A stretch of 64,000 bases of DNA, taken from SIG672 sp045580325. Lineage in GTDB: Bacteria; Bacillota; Clostridia; Oscillospirales; CAG-272. The position numbers were made by a program, and so were the translations under genes. The notes under the pieces were generated by a model, which was not told where the DNA came from, did not search any database, and was given only the letters and a program-made list of their open reading frames with translations. The stretch covers positions 1 to 64,000 of the forward strand of contig JAZNNR010000028.1 in assembly GCA_045580325.1 (NCBI GenBank), in the 5' to 3' direction. The stretch's first letter is position 1; each line of letters starts with the position of its first letter. Shown piece by piece: positions 50,351 through 59,091 of the stretch.

Positions 50351-50764
50351 TTAGGATTCGTTTTCAAATATCAATTTGCATTTGCTAAGCAATCTATCAT
50401 CTTCTTCCAATGAAAGAAACAATATGAGAAGGTAAAATAAAGAACCGAATATTAATCCCGTAGCAATACTTAGTGATACATAAGAAACACCAAACAAAAT
50501 GATAAGAAAAATCAATATGCGAATATGAGGATCAAAAAAGGCTAAGCCGACAAACTCGTTGCTTGCATTAACGATACCAATTCCCAAAACTCTATGTCGT
50601 TGGTATCTAACTGAGGGCCCTTTGCTGTAAGTGACCTCTTTTACAATCGGTGTTTTTAATGAGAAAAATCCTAAGTTCTTTTTTAAAAGAAAGTTGAATA
50701 TCCAACCATTGCTGTCTATGTTTTTATTGTTAGACGATTTTTTCTTAAATCTGAAGCATTTCAT
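50351..50764 (-). CDS. Small membrane protein, Rhs-array gene 2
   Basis: This 137-residue protein has a basic soluble N-terminal half (KCFRFKKKSSNNKN ... KGPSVRYQRHRVLG) and two transmembrane segments (about 82-100, 103-120). It is unrecognised. GAAAGGG precedes the ATG, which lies 20 bp after the stop of Rhs fragment A. It is AT-rich; a putative immunity or orphan cassette gene. Confidence 0.55.
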   Translation of the reverse strand: MKCFRFKKKSSNNKNIDSNGWIFNFLLKKNLGFFSLKTPIVKEVTYSKGPSVRYQRHRVLGIGIVNASNEFVGLAFFDPHIRILIFLIILFGVSYVSLSIATGLIFGSLFYLLILFLSLEEDDRLLSKCKLIFENES

Positions 50765-50784
50765 AGATGAGCCCTTTCAACTTA

Positions 50785-50973
50785 TTAAGCAGCTGCTTTT
50801 ACATTGTACGGGAAGATAGGAACAAGTGCGGCTGCGGCGGCACGTGCTGTAGAGCGGATAGATGCAATTATTTTTGCAATATATGCTGCTACAGCAGGAT
50901 TATAAACACATGCTACAACGCCTGCGCCGTCGCAACTTTAATTATACGCTTTTTCGCCCGAAATGTCAATGAC
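50785..50973 (-). pseudogene. YD-repeat (Rhs) fragment with Ala-rich tip, copy A, internal stop
   Basis: 63 codons including one internal TAA (codon 12) and the terminal TAA. It reads VIDISGEKAYN, stop, SCDGAGVV, then an Ala-rich hydrophobic tip (NPAVAAYIAKIIASIRSTA ... LVPIFPYNVKAAA). The first part aligns with RSIDISxKKEYNYSYDGVG of copy C. The TAA replaces the expected Tyr codon. It begins directly after the 144-aa gene. Confidence 0.65.
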
Positions 50974-50978
50974 GATTA

Positions 50979-51413
50979 CTATTCAAATTTGTTTTTTGAA
51001 TAAGCAATAACCCAGCGTGAGTTTTTCCCATACAGAAGATACCCCGAATACGATCCTGAACTAATATTTAAATCAGAAACACTTCTGATGTATAAATCCG
51101 ATCGATCCGAAATTTCAAAAACATCTTTTCTGTTTCCGGACACTTGCATATAATCAAAATCACCGTAATAAACAGCAAAATTTTCGTGTTGAATATCGTA
51201 GCTAAATATAGCTATTTCTATAATGGGGTAAGCTATTAGTATAACACACAGAGTAAGCATAATAAATGCTACTGATTTCTTCATAAGCTTTTTAAAAAGT
51301 CCAAGCAGAGCGAGTACAGTCAGTATGATCCCACCCACAAGTATCGGTATCATATTTAATAATAAATAAGTCCATATATCTTGAATAGCGGCATTGTAAA
51401 TATCAATATTCAT
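50979..51413 (-). CDS. Small membrane protein, Rhs-array gene 1
   Basis: This 144-residue protein has two transmembrane segments (about 20-40, 48-70) followed by an extracytoplasmic beta-rich domain (FAVYYGDFDYMQVSGNRKDVFEISDRSDLYIRS). It is unrecognised. ATG 51413 has AAGGAG 7 bases before it, preferred over the start at 51434. It is 44 bp after the VanZ gene and may share its promoter. Confidence 0.6.
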   Translation of the reverse strand: MNIDIYNAAIQDIWTYLLLNMIPILVGGIILTVLALLGLFKKLMKKSVAFIMLTLCVILIAYPIIEIAIFSYDIQHENFAVYYGDFDYMQVSGNRKDVFEISDRSDLYIRSVSDLNISSGSYSGYLLYGKNSRWVIAYSKNKFE

Positions 51414-51457
51414 TCCGATACTCCTTTTTATCAAATATTGCAGTCAAATAAATAGCT

Positions 51458-52138
51458 TCATTTAAGCATAACAGCATTTGCTATTTTGCCTATATATTTT
51501 AATTTAAGCAGTCCAAAAACTATGCACGCGCCGCCCACGTTCAAAATAACATCGTCAACGTCAAACGCGCCTGTCAAAAGAAGCATTTGTAAAATTTCAG
51601 CCGACAAAACTATGATTATCATAGTTATCAAAAAATTCTTAAAGGCTTTCTGCTTTTCAAAAAGAACAGGCAGGAAAAAGCCAAAGGGCGAAAAGGCGGC
51701 GAGATTTCCTAAAATGTTTACGAGAAATGCTTTAAAGGACACTTCTCCTGAAAACAGACCTGTTATGAAAGCGATAACAGTCTTAAACGGTACAAAATTC
51801 ACTCGTGTATCAAAATATGCCTTGAACGCATCTCTTGTCCACTTTGGAATGTTTGAAGCTCCTGTTCTGCCGAAATAGCTGTCGAAAAGGACCAACGTAA
51901 CAAGAAAAAATATGTATATCACGAAAAAAGCGGCAAACGTGCATTTAATAAACTTTTGGGCTTTATCTTTACTTAGCGTTTTCGCATATATAAGGCTTGC
52001 AAAATATCCCGAAGTACAGGAAAATATGAGAATTACCAGAGATACATACGGTGATATATCGACTGCAAAGCATAAAGTCAGAAAAATCAAGGCTAATATG
52101 TATAGCAGCGCTGATAAAATACGCAAATATTTATTCAT
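51458..52138 (-). CDS. VanZ family membrane protein
   Basis: This 226-residue protein has about six transmembrane helices, with the VanZ-type core: VNFVPFKTVIAFI, NILGNLAAFSPFGFFLP and LSAEILQMLLLTGAFDVDDVILNVGGACIVFGL. VanZ proteins contribute to low-level teicoplanin resistance in enterococci; the wider family function is unknown. No other van genes are near. Confidence 0.9.
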   Translation of the reverse strand: MNKYLRILSALLYILALIFLTLCFAVDISPYVSLVILIFSCTSGYFASLIYAKTLSKDKAQKFIKCTFAAFFVIYIFFLVTLVLFDSYFGRTGASNIPKWTRDAFKAYFDTRVNFVPFKTVIAFITGLFSGEVSFKAFLVNILGNLAAFSPFGFFLPVLFEKQKAFKNFLITMIIIVLSAEILQMLLLTGAFDVDDVILNVGGACIVFGLLKLKYIGKIANAVMLK

Positions 52139-52165
52139 ACATAACTCCCTTTCGTTTATAAGACG

Positions 52166-52194
52166 AGTATATCACACTATTAGAAAAAAATCAA
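52166..52194 (-). promoter_or_regulatory. Promoter of the VanZ gene
   Basis: TTGATT, 17 bp, TATACT on the minus strand. Confidence 0.7.
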
Positions 52195-52213
52195 ATAAAA
52201 TTTAATTTCCCAC

Positions 52214-52242
52214 TTGACAAAGTTGTATGAATGTGTTATCAT
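52214..52242 (+). promoter_or_regulatory. Promoter of the arsR metal operon
   Basis: TTGACA, 17 bp, TATCAT; the -10 lies inside the palindromic operator. Confidence 0.8.
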
Positions 52243-52262
52243 ATGAATGTAAATTCATATGA
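52239..52262. promoter_or_regulatory. ArsR/SmtB-type operator
   Basis: TCATATGAAT, 4 nt, ATTCATATGA: a perfect palindrome with the alternating pattern of SmtB/CzrA/CadC sites. It overlaps the -10 box, as expected for autorepression. Confidence 0.85.
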
Positions 52263-52276
52263 AAGGAAATTCACAT

Positions 52277-52648
52277 ATGACACAGCACATACACGACCAC
52301 GCAAAAGAGCTATCTCCCTTTGAGGACGGTCTTCCGTCGGAGGAATATCTCGGTCATCTCGGAGAGCTCTTTAAGGTTTTCGGTGAGCGGACTCGCATAA
52401 GAATACTCTATGCTCTGTCGCAGTCGGAGCTTTGCGTTTTTGCAATATCACAGCTTCTTGATATGGAGCAGTCGGCAGTTTCTCATCAGCTTAAGATCCT
52501 GAAAAACGCACGTCTTGTTGACAGCCGACGCGACGGAAAAACTAACGTATATTTCCTTGCCGACAGCCACGTACAGACAATAATTTATCAAGGATATGAA
52601 CATATAAAAGAGTTAATAAACGAGAGGAATGACAAAAATGATAATTAA
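52277..52648 (+). CDS. ArsR/SmtB family metalloregulator
   Basis: This 123-residue repressor has a winged HTH: VFGERTRIRILYALSQSELCVFAISQLLDMEQSAVSHQLKILKNARLVDSRRDGKTNVYFL. The N-terminal HIHDHAKE and C-terminal ADSHVQTIIYQGYEHIKE supply His ligands resembling the alpha5 site of zinc sensors (DxH ... HxxE). The ATG at 52277 is used because AAAGGA lies between it and the in-frame ATG at 52259. It represses its own metal-export operon until Zn2+/Cd2+ binds. Confidence 0.9.
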   Translation: MTQHIHDHAKELSPFEDGLPSEEYLGHLGELFKVFGERTRIRILYALSQSELCVFAISQLLDMEQSAVSHQLKILKNARLVDSRRDGKTNVYFLADSHVQTIIYQGYEHIKELINERNDKNDN

Positions 52649-52862
52649 AAAGACATACAAGCTTGAAGATCTTGACTGTGCTAACTGCGCTGCCAAGATG
52701 GAAGAAAGAATAAAGAAGATAGACGGCGTTGTTTCGGCAAGTGTGAGCTTCATAATGCAAAAGCTTATAATCGAAGCCGAAGAGAGCGAGCTTGACAAAA
52801 TAGTTAAACAGGCAGCAAAGATCTGCAAGAAGGTAGAGCCCGATTGCCGCATAATACTGTGA
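52638..52862 (+). CDS. Free-standing heavy-metal-associated (HMA) domain protein
   Basis: This protein of about 74 residues has the ferredoxin-like HMA fold. The metal motif is LDCANCAAKMEE (C-x-x-C), followed by GVVSASVSFIMQKLIIEAEE. It ends with an extra Cys pair region (KICKKVEPDC). In many P1B ATPases this domain is the N-terminus of the pump; here it is a separate protein just upstream of a pump that lacks it. ATG 52638 is spaced correctly from GAGAGG; it overlaps arsR by 11 bp. Confidence 0.88.
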   Translation: MIIKKTYKLEDLDCANCAAKMEERIKKIDGVVSASVSFIMQKLIIEAEESELDKIVKQAAKICKKVEPDCRIIL

Positions 52863-52869
52863 GGATATT

Positions 52870-54711
52870 ATGACAAGAAGGCATAGAAAAATACTACTAC
52901 GCATAATAATCTCGACTGTCTTACTTATAGGCGCGGCAGTAGCGCCGCTTGACGAGCCCTTTAAGCTTTTAGCGTTTCTTCTGCCTTATGCGCTAATTTC
53001 TTACGACATAATAATAAAATCTGTAAGAAACATATTCCACGGAGAAATATTTGACGAGAATTTTCTTATGACGATAGCATCTATCGGAGCGTTTTTTATA
53101 GGCGAATATCCCGAAGCGGTGCTTGTAATAATTCTATATCAGGTCGGGGAGCTCTTTCAGGCTATTGCGGTCGGAAAAAGCAGAAAATCTATAAGTGAGC
53201 TTACAGACCTCTGTCCCGACACAGCTACCGTTATACGAAACGGCGAGGAGATCTCTGTTTCTCCCGATGAAATAGAGCTCGGAGAAATAATTATCGTAAA
53301 AGCAGGTGAGCGTATCGCGCTCGACGGAAAGATAATCGAAGGTCAGAGCGACATCGACACGTCTGCTCTCACAGGAGAATCTTTCCCGCGCTCCTGTCTT
53401 GCAGGCGACAGCGTTATCAGCGGATCGCTCAGTCTAAACGGTGTTATAAAGGTCAAAACAAGCTCGTCCTACTCTGAAAGCACAGTTTCAAAGATAATCA
53501 CGCTTGTCGAGGAGTCTTCAACGAAGAAAGCAAAGGTCGAGAATTTTATCACCAAGTTTGCACGTTATTACACGCCATGTGTAGTAATATCCGCGCTGCT
53601 GCTTGCAACTCTTCCGCCGCTCCTCTTCTCTGCTGATTTCTCAGATTGGCTTAACAGAGCGCTTATTTTCCTTGTGGTGTCCTGTCCGTGTGCGCTTGTG
53701 ATCTCAGTTCCTCTTTCCTTCTTTGGAGGTATCGGAGGAGCTTCGAAAAACGGAATACTTTTTAAAAGCTCGAGCCACATTGAAATACTTTCAAAGAGCG
53801 ATATTTTGGTGTTTGACAAAACGGGGACTCTTACCGAGGGCACCTTTGAGGTCAGCGAGATCTATTCGCCCAAAATGGACAAAAGCGAGCTTCTCGAGCT
53901 TACCGCACTCGCAGAGAGCTATTCAAACCACCCTGCTGCGCTTTCGATAGTCGCATCGCACGAAAAAACGCTCGACAAGTCGCGTATTTCGTCTGCACGC
54001 GAGATTGCAGGTATGGGAATTTCCGCCGTAATAGACGGCAAAAATTTGCTCGCGGGCAACGCGCGGCTTATGGAGAAGCATTCTATTTCAGTCCCTACAG
54101 TAGAGCTTACAGCGGTACACATTGCAAGAGAGGGCGAGTATCTTGGATACATTCTCCTTTCTGACAAAATAAAGGACGATGCACCCGAAAGTATATCTGA
54201 AGCCAAAGCTCTTGGTATAAAGAAGACTGTAATGCTCACAGGAGATTCAAGGGAAACTGCCGAAAAGGTCGGCTCTGCGCTCGGTATCGATGAGATACAC
54301 GCCTGTCTTCTCCCTGCCGACAAGGTTTCCGAGTTTGAAAAGCTCTCAAAGAGCAAGGGTAAAAAATCCTTTACCGCATTTGTCGGCGACGGAATAAACG
54401 ATGCTCCCGTTATGACAGTAGCGGACGTTTCTCTCGCTATGAAAAAATCGGGCAGTGATATTACTCTCGAGGCAGCCGACGTCGTTATTATAAACGACAG
54501 AGTTTCTTCTGTAATTAAAGCAATTAAAATATCAAAAAAGACTATGCGTATCGTTCGTCAGAACATAATTTTTGCGCTCGGCTCAAAGGCTGTGGTGCTT
54601 CTTCTCGGCGCTCTCGGATATGCAAATATGTGGATAGCGATCTTTGCAGACGTGGGAATACTTATTCTTGCGGTACTCAACGCTATGCGCACACTAAAAA
54701 AAGACAAATAA
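52870..54711 (+). CDS. P1B-type heavy-metal ATPase (Zn/Cd type)
   Basis: This 613-residue exporter has the CPC metal-binding motif (Cys272-Pro-Cys274), DKTGT with the phosphorylated Asp316, TGES actuator motif, and GDGINDAP. The sequence SCPCALVISVPLSFFGGIGGASKNGILFK matches the CadA/ZntA Zn2+/Cd2+/Pb2+ group. There is no N-terminal HMA domain; that domain is encoded by the preceding gene. Eight transmembrane helices are expected. It is 7 bp after the HMA gene and 23 bp before sufC. Confidence 0.93.
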   Translation: MTRRHRKILLRIIISTVLLIGAAVAPLDEPFKLLAFLLPYALISYDIIIKSVRNIFHGEIFDENFLMTIASIGAFFIGEYPEAVLVIILYQVGELFQAIAVGKSRKSISELTDLCPDTATVIRNGEEISVSPDEIELGEIIIVKAGERIALDGKIIEGQSDIDTSALTGESFPRSCLAGDSVISGSLSLNGVIKVKTSSSYSESTVSKIITLVEESSTKKAKVENFITKFARYYTPCVVISALLLATLPPLLFSADFSDWLNRALIFLVVSCPCALVISVPLSFFGGIGGASKNGILFKSSSHIEILSKSDILVFDKTGTLTEGTFEVSEIYSPKMDKSELLELTALAESYSNHPAALSIVASHEKTLDKSRISSAREIAGMGISAVIDGKNLLAGNARLMEKHSISVPTVELTAVHIAREGEYLGYILLSDKIKDDAPESISEAKALGIKKTVMLTGDSRETAEKVGSALGIDEIHACLLPADKVSEFEKLSKSKGKKSFTAFVGDGINDAPVMTVADVSLAMKKSGSDITLEAADVVIINDRVSSVIKAIKISKKTMRIVRQNIIFALGSKAVVLLLGALGYANMWIAIFADVGILILAVLNAMRTLKKDK

Positions 54712-54734
54712 ATCCTAAAGAAAGGACAGTAAAA

Positions 54735-55469
54735 ATGCTTGAACTAAAAAACATTACATTTACCTTACCCGACGGTAAAAATATAACTGACAATATAAGC
54801 CTGACTATCCCCGCCGGGAAAATGATAGCAATAACAGGCCCTAACGGCGGTGGAAAAACCACACTTGCCAAGCTTATAATCGGCATACAGCGCGCAAGCT
54901 CGGGGCAGATAATTTTTAACGGACAGGATATAACCGACCTCTCTGTCAGCGAAAGAGCAAACTGCGGTATCAGCTACGGATTTCAGATTCCCGTAACCTT
55001 TAAAGGCTTTACAGTACGCGACATACTAAACCTTGCGGCAGGACGCGAGCTTTCACTCGACGAGTGCAAATATCTTCTCGGCACTGTCGGACTCTGCGCT
55101 CACGATTATATAAACCGCGAGCTGAACAAGAGTCTTTCGGGCGGTGAAATGAAGAGAATTGAGATCGCCTCTGTCCTCGCACGCGGCGACAAAACCTATC
55201 TCAGTATATTTGACGAGCCTGAGGCAGGAATAGACATCTGGAGCTTCAGAGAGCTTATCGGAGTTCTTGACGGACTCAGAAGCAACAAAAAGTGCTCACA
55301 GATCATAATTTCTCATCAGGAGCGTCTTCTCGAAACAGCAGACGAGATCGTTCTCGTTGCAGGCGGAAAGATAGAGGCTGTGGGTACTCCCGATGAAATT
55401 TTACCGCTTCTTAGAATGGAAAACACTTCCGGCTGCGATTGCCCTAAAGGAAGGACGGTGATCAAATAA
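54735..55469 (+). CDS. sufC: Fe-S cluster assembly ATPase SufC (SmsC-like)
   Basis: This 244-residue ABC-type ATPase has Walker A GPNGGGKTT, YGFQIPVTFKGFTVRDIL (a SufC hallmark), signature SLSGGEMKRIEIA and FDEPEAGIDIW. With SufB it forms the scaffold for Fe-S assembly. The ATG at 54735 follows AAAGGACAG; an in-frame extension to 54630 lies inside the ATPase gene. It ends one base before the sufB ATG. Confidence 0.93.
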   Translation: MLELKNITFTLPDGKNITDNISLTIPAGKMIAITGPNGGGKTTLAKLIIGIQRASSGQIIFNGQDITDLSVSERANCGISYGFQIPVTFKGFTVRDILNLAAGRELSLDECKYLLGTVGLCAHDYINRELNKSLSGGEMKRIEIASVLARGDKTYLSIFDEPEAGIDIWSFRELIGVLDGLRSNKKCSQIIISHQERLLETADEIVLVAGGKIEAVGTPDEILPLLRMENTSGCDCPKGRTVIK

Positions 55470-55470
55470 T

Positions 55471-56388
55471 ATGAATAACATCACAGAAAAAATGCTCAAA
55501 ATTATTACCGATTACGGAAATCTTGAAAAATCATCGTACAATATCCGCGAGGACGGAGAGTGTGTCGGAAGAAGATCGACAAAAAACGTAAGTATTGAAC
55601 CTCTCTTTGACCGTTCGGGTATAGAAATAAAGGTAAAGCCGAACACCAAGGGAGAAACTGTATATATCCCCGCTTGTCTTACAAAATCGGGAGTAAACGA
55701 CCTTGTATATAACGATTTCTACATCGGAGAAAATTCGGACGTTACGATAGTTGCAGGCTGTGCCGTGCACACGGACGGTGAAAAGGAATCGCTCCACAAC
55801 GGAATACACAGATTTTTCCTTGGAAAGCACTCCAAAGTAACCTATATTGAAAAGCATATCGGAGAAGGCGACGGCGAGGGCGCACGCAAGATAGACCCCG
55901 TTACAGAAATCGAGCTTGACGAGGGCGCGTCTATTATACTCGACACGCTTCAGATAGGCGGCGTTGACTACTCAAACAGAAAGACAAGAGCAAAGCTCGC
56001 GGCAAAAGCCAAAATGCTCGTGCGCGAAAGAATAATGACCGACAAGGACGAACAGGCAATCACCGATTTTGAGGTCGAGCTGAACGGCGAGGACAGCGGA
56101 GTTGACATTATCTCGCGCTCAGTTGCAAAGGGCAATTCCTATCAAGGATACTCCTCGAAGATCATCGGCCGCACACGCTGCACAGGACACTCCGAATGCG
56201 ATGCAATACTTTCGGATAGCGGCAGAGTCGATGCTACCCCCTCGCTTACGGCAGAGTCAAAGGACGCTTCTCTTATACACGAGGCTGCCATCGGAAAGAT
56301 CGCCGGCGAGCAGATAATCAAGCTCTGCTCTCTCGGACTTACCGAAGAAGAAGCTGAAAGAAAGATTATTGAGGGATTTCTTAAATAA
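55471..56388 (+). CDS. sufB: SufB/SufD-family Fe-S scaffold protein (SmsB-like)
   Basis: This 305-residue protein contains the SufBD beta-helix core: GENSDVTIVAGCAVHTDGEKESLHNGIHRFFLGKHSKVTYIEKH, and the C-terminal SRSVAKGNSYQGYSSKIIGRTRCTGHSECDAILSD with the cluster-site Cys, SLTAESKDASLIHEAAIGKI. At 305 residues it is much shorter than E. coli SufB (495), matching the minimal two-gene SufCB (SMS) type with no SufD, SufS or SufU nearby. Confidence 0.92.
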   Translation: MNNITEKMLKIITDYGNLEKSSYNIREDGECVGRRSTKNVSIEPLFDRSGIEIKVKPNTKGETVYIPACLTKSGVNDLVYNDFYIGENSDVTIVAGCAVHTDGEKESLHNGIHRFFLGKHSKVTYIEKHIGEGDGEGARKIDPVTEIELDEGASIILDTLQIGGVDYSNRKTRAKLAAKAKMLVRERIMTDKDEQAITDFEVELNGEDSGVDIISRSVAKGNSYQGYSSKIIGRTRCTGHSECDAILSDSGRVDATPSLTAESKDASLIHEAAIGKIAGEQIIKLCSLGLTEEEAERKIIEGFLK

Positions 56389-56392
56389 GATA

Positions 56393-56435
56393 AATACCGC
56401 GTAGCTCACCCTGAGTTATGCGGTATTATTTTTTA
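56393..56435 (+). terminator. Terminator of the metal/suf operon
   Basis: A 16-bp stem (AATACCGCGTAGCTCA / TGAGTTATGCGGTATT, two G-U), 3-nt loop, T-run. Confidence 0.85.
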
Positions 56436-56480
56436 TATTCTAAAAAATCTCAATAATTTTTTATTTTTTTACCAAAAATG

Positions 56481-56509
56481 ATGACATTATGAAAAAAATG
56501 ATGTATAAT
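56481..56509 (+). promoter_or_regulatory. Promoter of polA
   Basis: ATGACA, 17 bp, TATAAT. Confidence 0.7.
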
Positions 56510-56542
56510 ATAAGAAAATAAACTTTTGAAAGGCTTTTTGCT

Positions 56543-59053
56543 ATGCCAAAACTTTTAGCTGTTGACGGCAACAGTATTTTAAACCGTCAGTTTTACGGTA
56601 TAAGACCGCTTACAAACTCCGCAGGAGTATATACTCAGGCTGTTTACGGATTTCTTAACGTATTATTTGCCCAGCTTGACAATTTAAAGCCCGACTACGT
56701 TGCGGTGGCTTTTGACCTGAAATCACCGACATTCCGCCATAAATTCTATCCCGAATACAAGGCGGGCAGACACGCTATGCCCCCCGAGCTTGCTATGCAG
56801 TTCCCTTATGCGAAAAAGTGTATCTCGGCGCTCGGAATAAAGGTCATCGAGCTTGAAGGCTACGAGGCTGACGATATTCTCGGAACGCTCTCGCGTATGG
56901 CAGAGGAAATTTCGGCAGAGGCATATCTTCTCACGGGCGACCGCGACAGCTATCAGCTTATCAGCGACAAGACTACCATTCTTTACGCTTCAAATCAAAG
57001 CACAGTTCCCTTCACCGAAAAGGAATTTTGCGAAAAATATACTATAAAGCCGAGTCAGTTCGTTGACCTCAAGGCTCTTATGGGCGACAGCTCGGACAAC
57101 ATTCCGGGTGTTGCGGGAATAGGCGAAAAGACCGCAATCAAGCTGATTTCAAGCTGTGAATCGCTTGACAAATTATACGAGGACATTTCCGCTTCGGGTG
57201 TTTCGGCAAAAATACAGGAAAAGCTCACATTAGGAAAAGAGAGCGCGTATTTATCGAGAAGACTTGCCGAAATTGAGCGAAACGCTCCGCTCGGACTCAC
57301 TCTTGACGACATTATACCTGCACCGAAAGACATTCCTACGCTCAAAAATCTTTTTGCAGAGCTTGAATTCTCTGCCTTCGCAAAGAGGATATTTGAAGAA
57401 AGCGAAGTAGCTTCCGAAAAACGCGAATTTAACTCGATTTCTGCCCTTGAGCTTATAACTCTCCCTTACGAAAATCCGACGTCTGTTATCATTGACGAAA
57501 GTACTTTATTTGTAAAGATCTCGGACAAGGCATATTCCTGCGAGTTCAGCGAAATTTCGCAGATACTTCCCTTTTTTGAAGATAAAAACCGCTCATTTAT
57601 CGTTTACGATATAAAAGAGCTTCTTCACACGCTCTACCCCTCAAACGAGGAAATTCCTGTTAAGATTAGATGCGGTTTTGACATTCTTCTTGCGGCATAC
57701 GTGCTCAGCCCCTCTGACGGCTCGTATGACATTTCCCGTCTTTCAAACGCTTATCTCGGAAAAATCCTCGAAAGCGACGTCGATGCTCTTTTGCCTCTTG
57801 CCGACGAGATGAAAAAGAAGCTTGAGGAGTCAGATATGCTCGGACTTTACGAAGATATTGAAGTGCCGCTTGCTCTCGTGCTTTTTGAAATGGAGCGCCG
57901 CGGATTTGCCCTTGATATTCAAAGCCTCAAGGATTTTTCTGTAGCTCTTGACGATGCCGTTCACTCGCTCTCGCAGATGATATACGAAAGCGTCGGACAC
58001 GAATTTAACATCAATTCTCCCAAACAGCTCGGAGTCGCCCTCTTTGACGAGCTTTCGCTTCCCACCTTCAAGAAAACACAGGGCGGTTACTCAACAAACG
58101 CAGAGGTGCTTGAAAAACTGCGTCCTTATCACCCTATAATCGATATGATACTGAATTACAGACAGGTCGCAAAGCTCAAATCGACCTATGCTGACGGTCT
58201 TCTCAAGGTAGTGGACGACGACGGAAGAGTCCGCACGAAGTTCAAACAGACGGTTGCGGCAACAGGACGTCTTTCTTCGATAGAGCCTAATTTACAGAAC
58301 ATTCCCGTGCGTACCGAGCTTGGACGCGAAATGCGAAGATGCTTTGTCGCCAGAGAGGGTTACACCCTTGTCGATGCCGACTATTCTCAAATCGAGCTTC
58401 GTCTGCTCGCGGCTATCTCAGGCGACGAAAATATGTGCGAAGCATTCAGACGCGAGATCGATATTCACACAGTTACCGCTTCGCAGGTATTTAATGTCCC
58501 CGAAGAAGAGGTTACCTCCGAGCTTCGTAAACGCGCAAAGGCTGTAAACTTCGGTATAGTTTACGGTATCGGTGATTTCTCACTTGCAAACGACATCGGA
58601 GTTTCCAAAAAAGAAGCGGGCGAATATATAAAGAACTATAAGGCGACCTACAAGGGTGTTGCGGACTATCTCGACAAGACTATCGAGTCTGCCTATGCAG
58701 ACGGGTACGTCGTTACGATGTTCGGGCGCAGAAGATACATTCCCGAGCTTGCCTCGCCCAAGGCTATGATGAAGAAATTCGGCGAGCGTGTTGCTATGAA
58801 CAGCCCTATTCAAGGCTCTGCCGCCGACATTATCAAGCTCGCTATGATAAACGTCGAAAAGGCGCTTTGTGAAAGCGGACTCGATGCGAAGCTCATTTTG
58901 CAGATACACGACGAGCTTATCGTCGAAGCCGCCGAAAAGGATGCCGCGCAGGTAAAAGAAATACTTGTTTCCGAGATGGAAAACGCTGTAAAGCTTTCCG
59001 TTCCTCTCTCTGTTGAGGCATCTATCGGAAGATCGTGGTTTGAGTGTAAATAA
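56543..59053 (+). CDS. polA: DNA polymerase I
   Basis: The 836-residue protein has a 5'-3' exonuclease domain (1-290: VDGNSILNRQFYG, YEADDILG, LTGDRDSYQL, GDSSDNIPGVAGIGEKTA), a central 3'-5' exonuclease-like region (about 300-470) in which the catalytic DxE motif is not recognisable (IIDESTLF), so proofreading is probably lost, and a polymerase domain with DADYSQIELR (motif A), KRAKAVNFGIVYG (motif B) and QIHDELIVEA (motif C). It fills gaps and removes primers in repair and replication. Confidence 0.97.
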   Translation: MPKLLAVDGNSILNRQFYGIRPLTNSAGVYTQAVYGFLNVLFAQLDNLKPDYVAVAFDLKSPTFRHKFYPEYKAGRHAMPPELAMQFPYAKKCISALGIKVIELEGYEADDILGTLSRMAEEISAEAYLLTGDRDSYQLISDKTTILYASNQSTVPFTEKEFCEKYTIKPSQFVDLKALMGDSSDNIPGVAGIGEKTAIKLISSCESLDKLYEDISASGVSAKIQEKLTLGKESAYLSRRLAEIERNAPLGLTLDDIIPAPKDIPTLKNLFAELEFSAFAKRIFEESEVASEKREFNSISALELITLPYENPTSVIIDESTLFVKISDKAYSCEFSEISQILPFFEDKNRSFIVYDIKELLHTLYPSNEEIPVKIRCGFDILLAAYVLSPSDGSYDISRLSNAYLGKILESDVDALLPLADEMKKKLEESDMLGLYEDIEVPLALVLFEMERRGFALDIQSLKDFSVALDDAVHSLSQMIYESVGHEFNINSPKQLGVALFDELSLPTFKKTQGGYSTNAEVLEKLRPYHPIIDMILNYRQVAKLKSTYADGLLKVVDDDGRVRTKFKQTVAATGRLSSIEPNLQNIPVRTELGREMRRCFVAREGYTLVDADYSQIELRLLAAISGDENMCEAFRREIDIHTVTASQVFNVPEEEVTSELRKRAKAVNFGIVYGIGDFSLANDIGVSKKEAGEYIKNYKATYKGVADYLDKTIESAYADGYVVTMFGRRRYIPELASPKAMMKKFGERVAMNSPIQGSAADIIKLAMINVEKALCESGLDAKLILQIHDELIVEAAEKDAAQVKEILVSEMENAVKLSVPLSVEASIGRSWFECK

Positions 59054-59091
59054 AAAATTGATACGTAAACTTTTTATTTCAGGAGGAAAAA

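Noticed and set aside
49523..50973. Three TTGACA-17-TATAAT-like promoters (near 49523-49551, 50191-50219 and 50942-50970, minus strand)
   Set aside because: They fall at the same codons of the conserved YD-repeat coding sequence SIDIS-xKKEYNY, so the match is best explained by the protein sequence; chance promoter activity remains possible.
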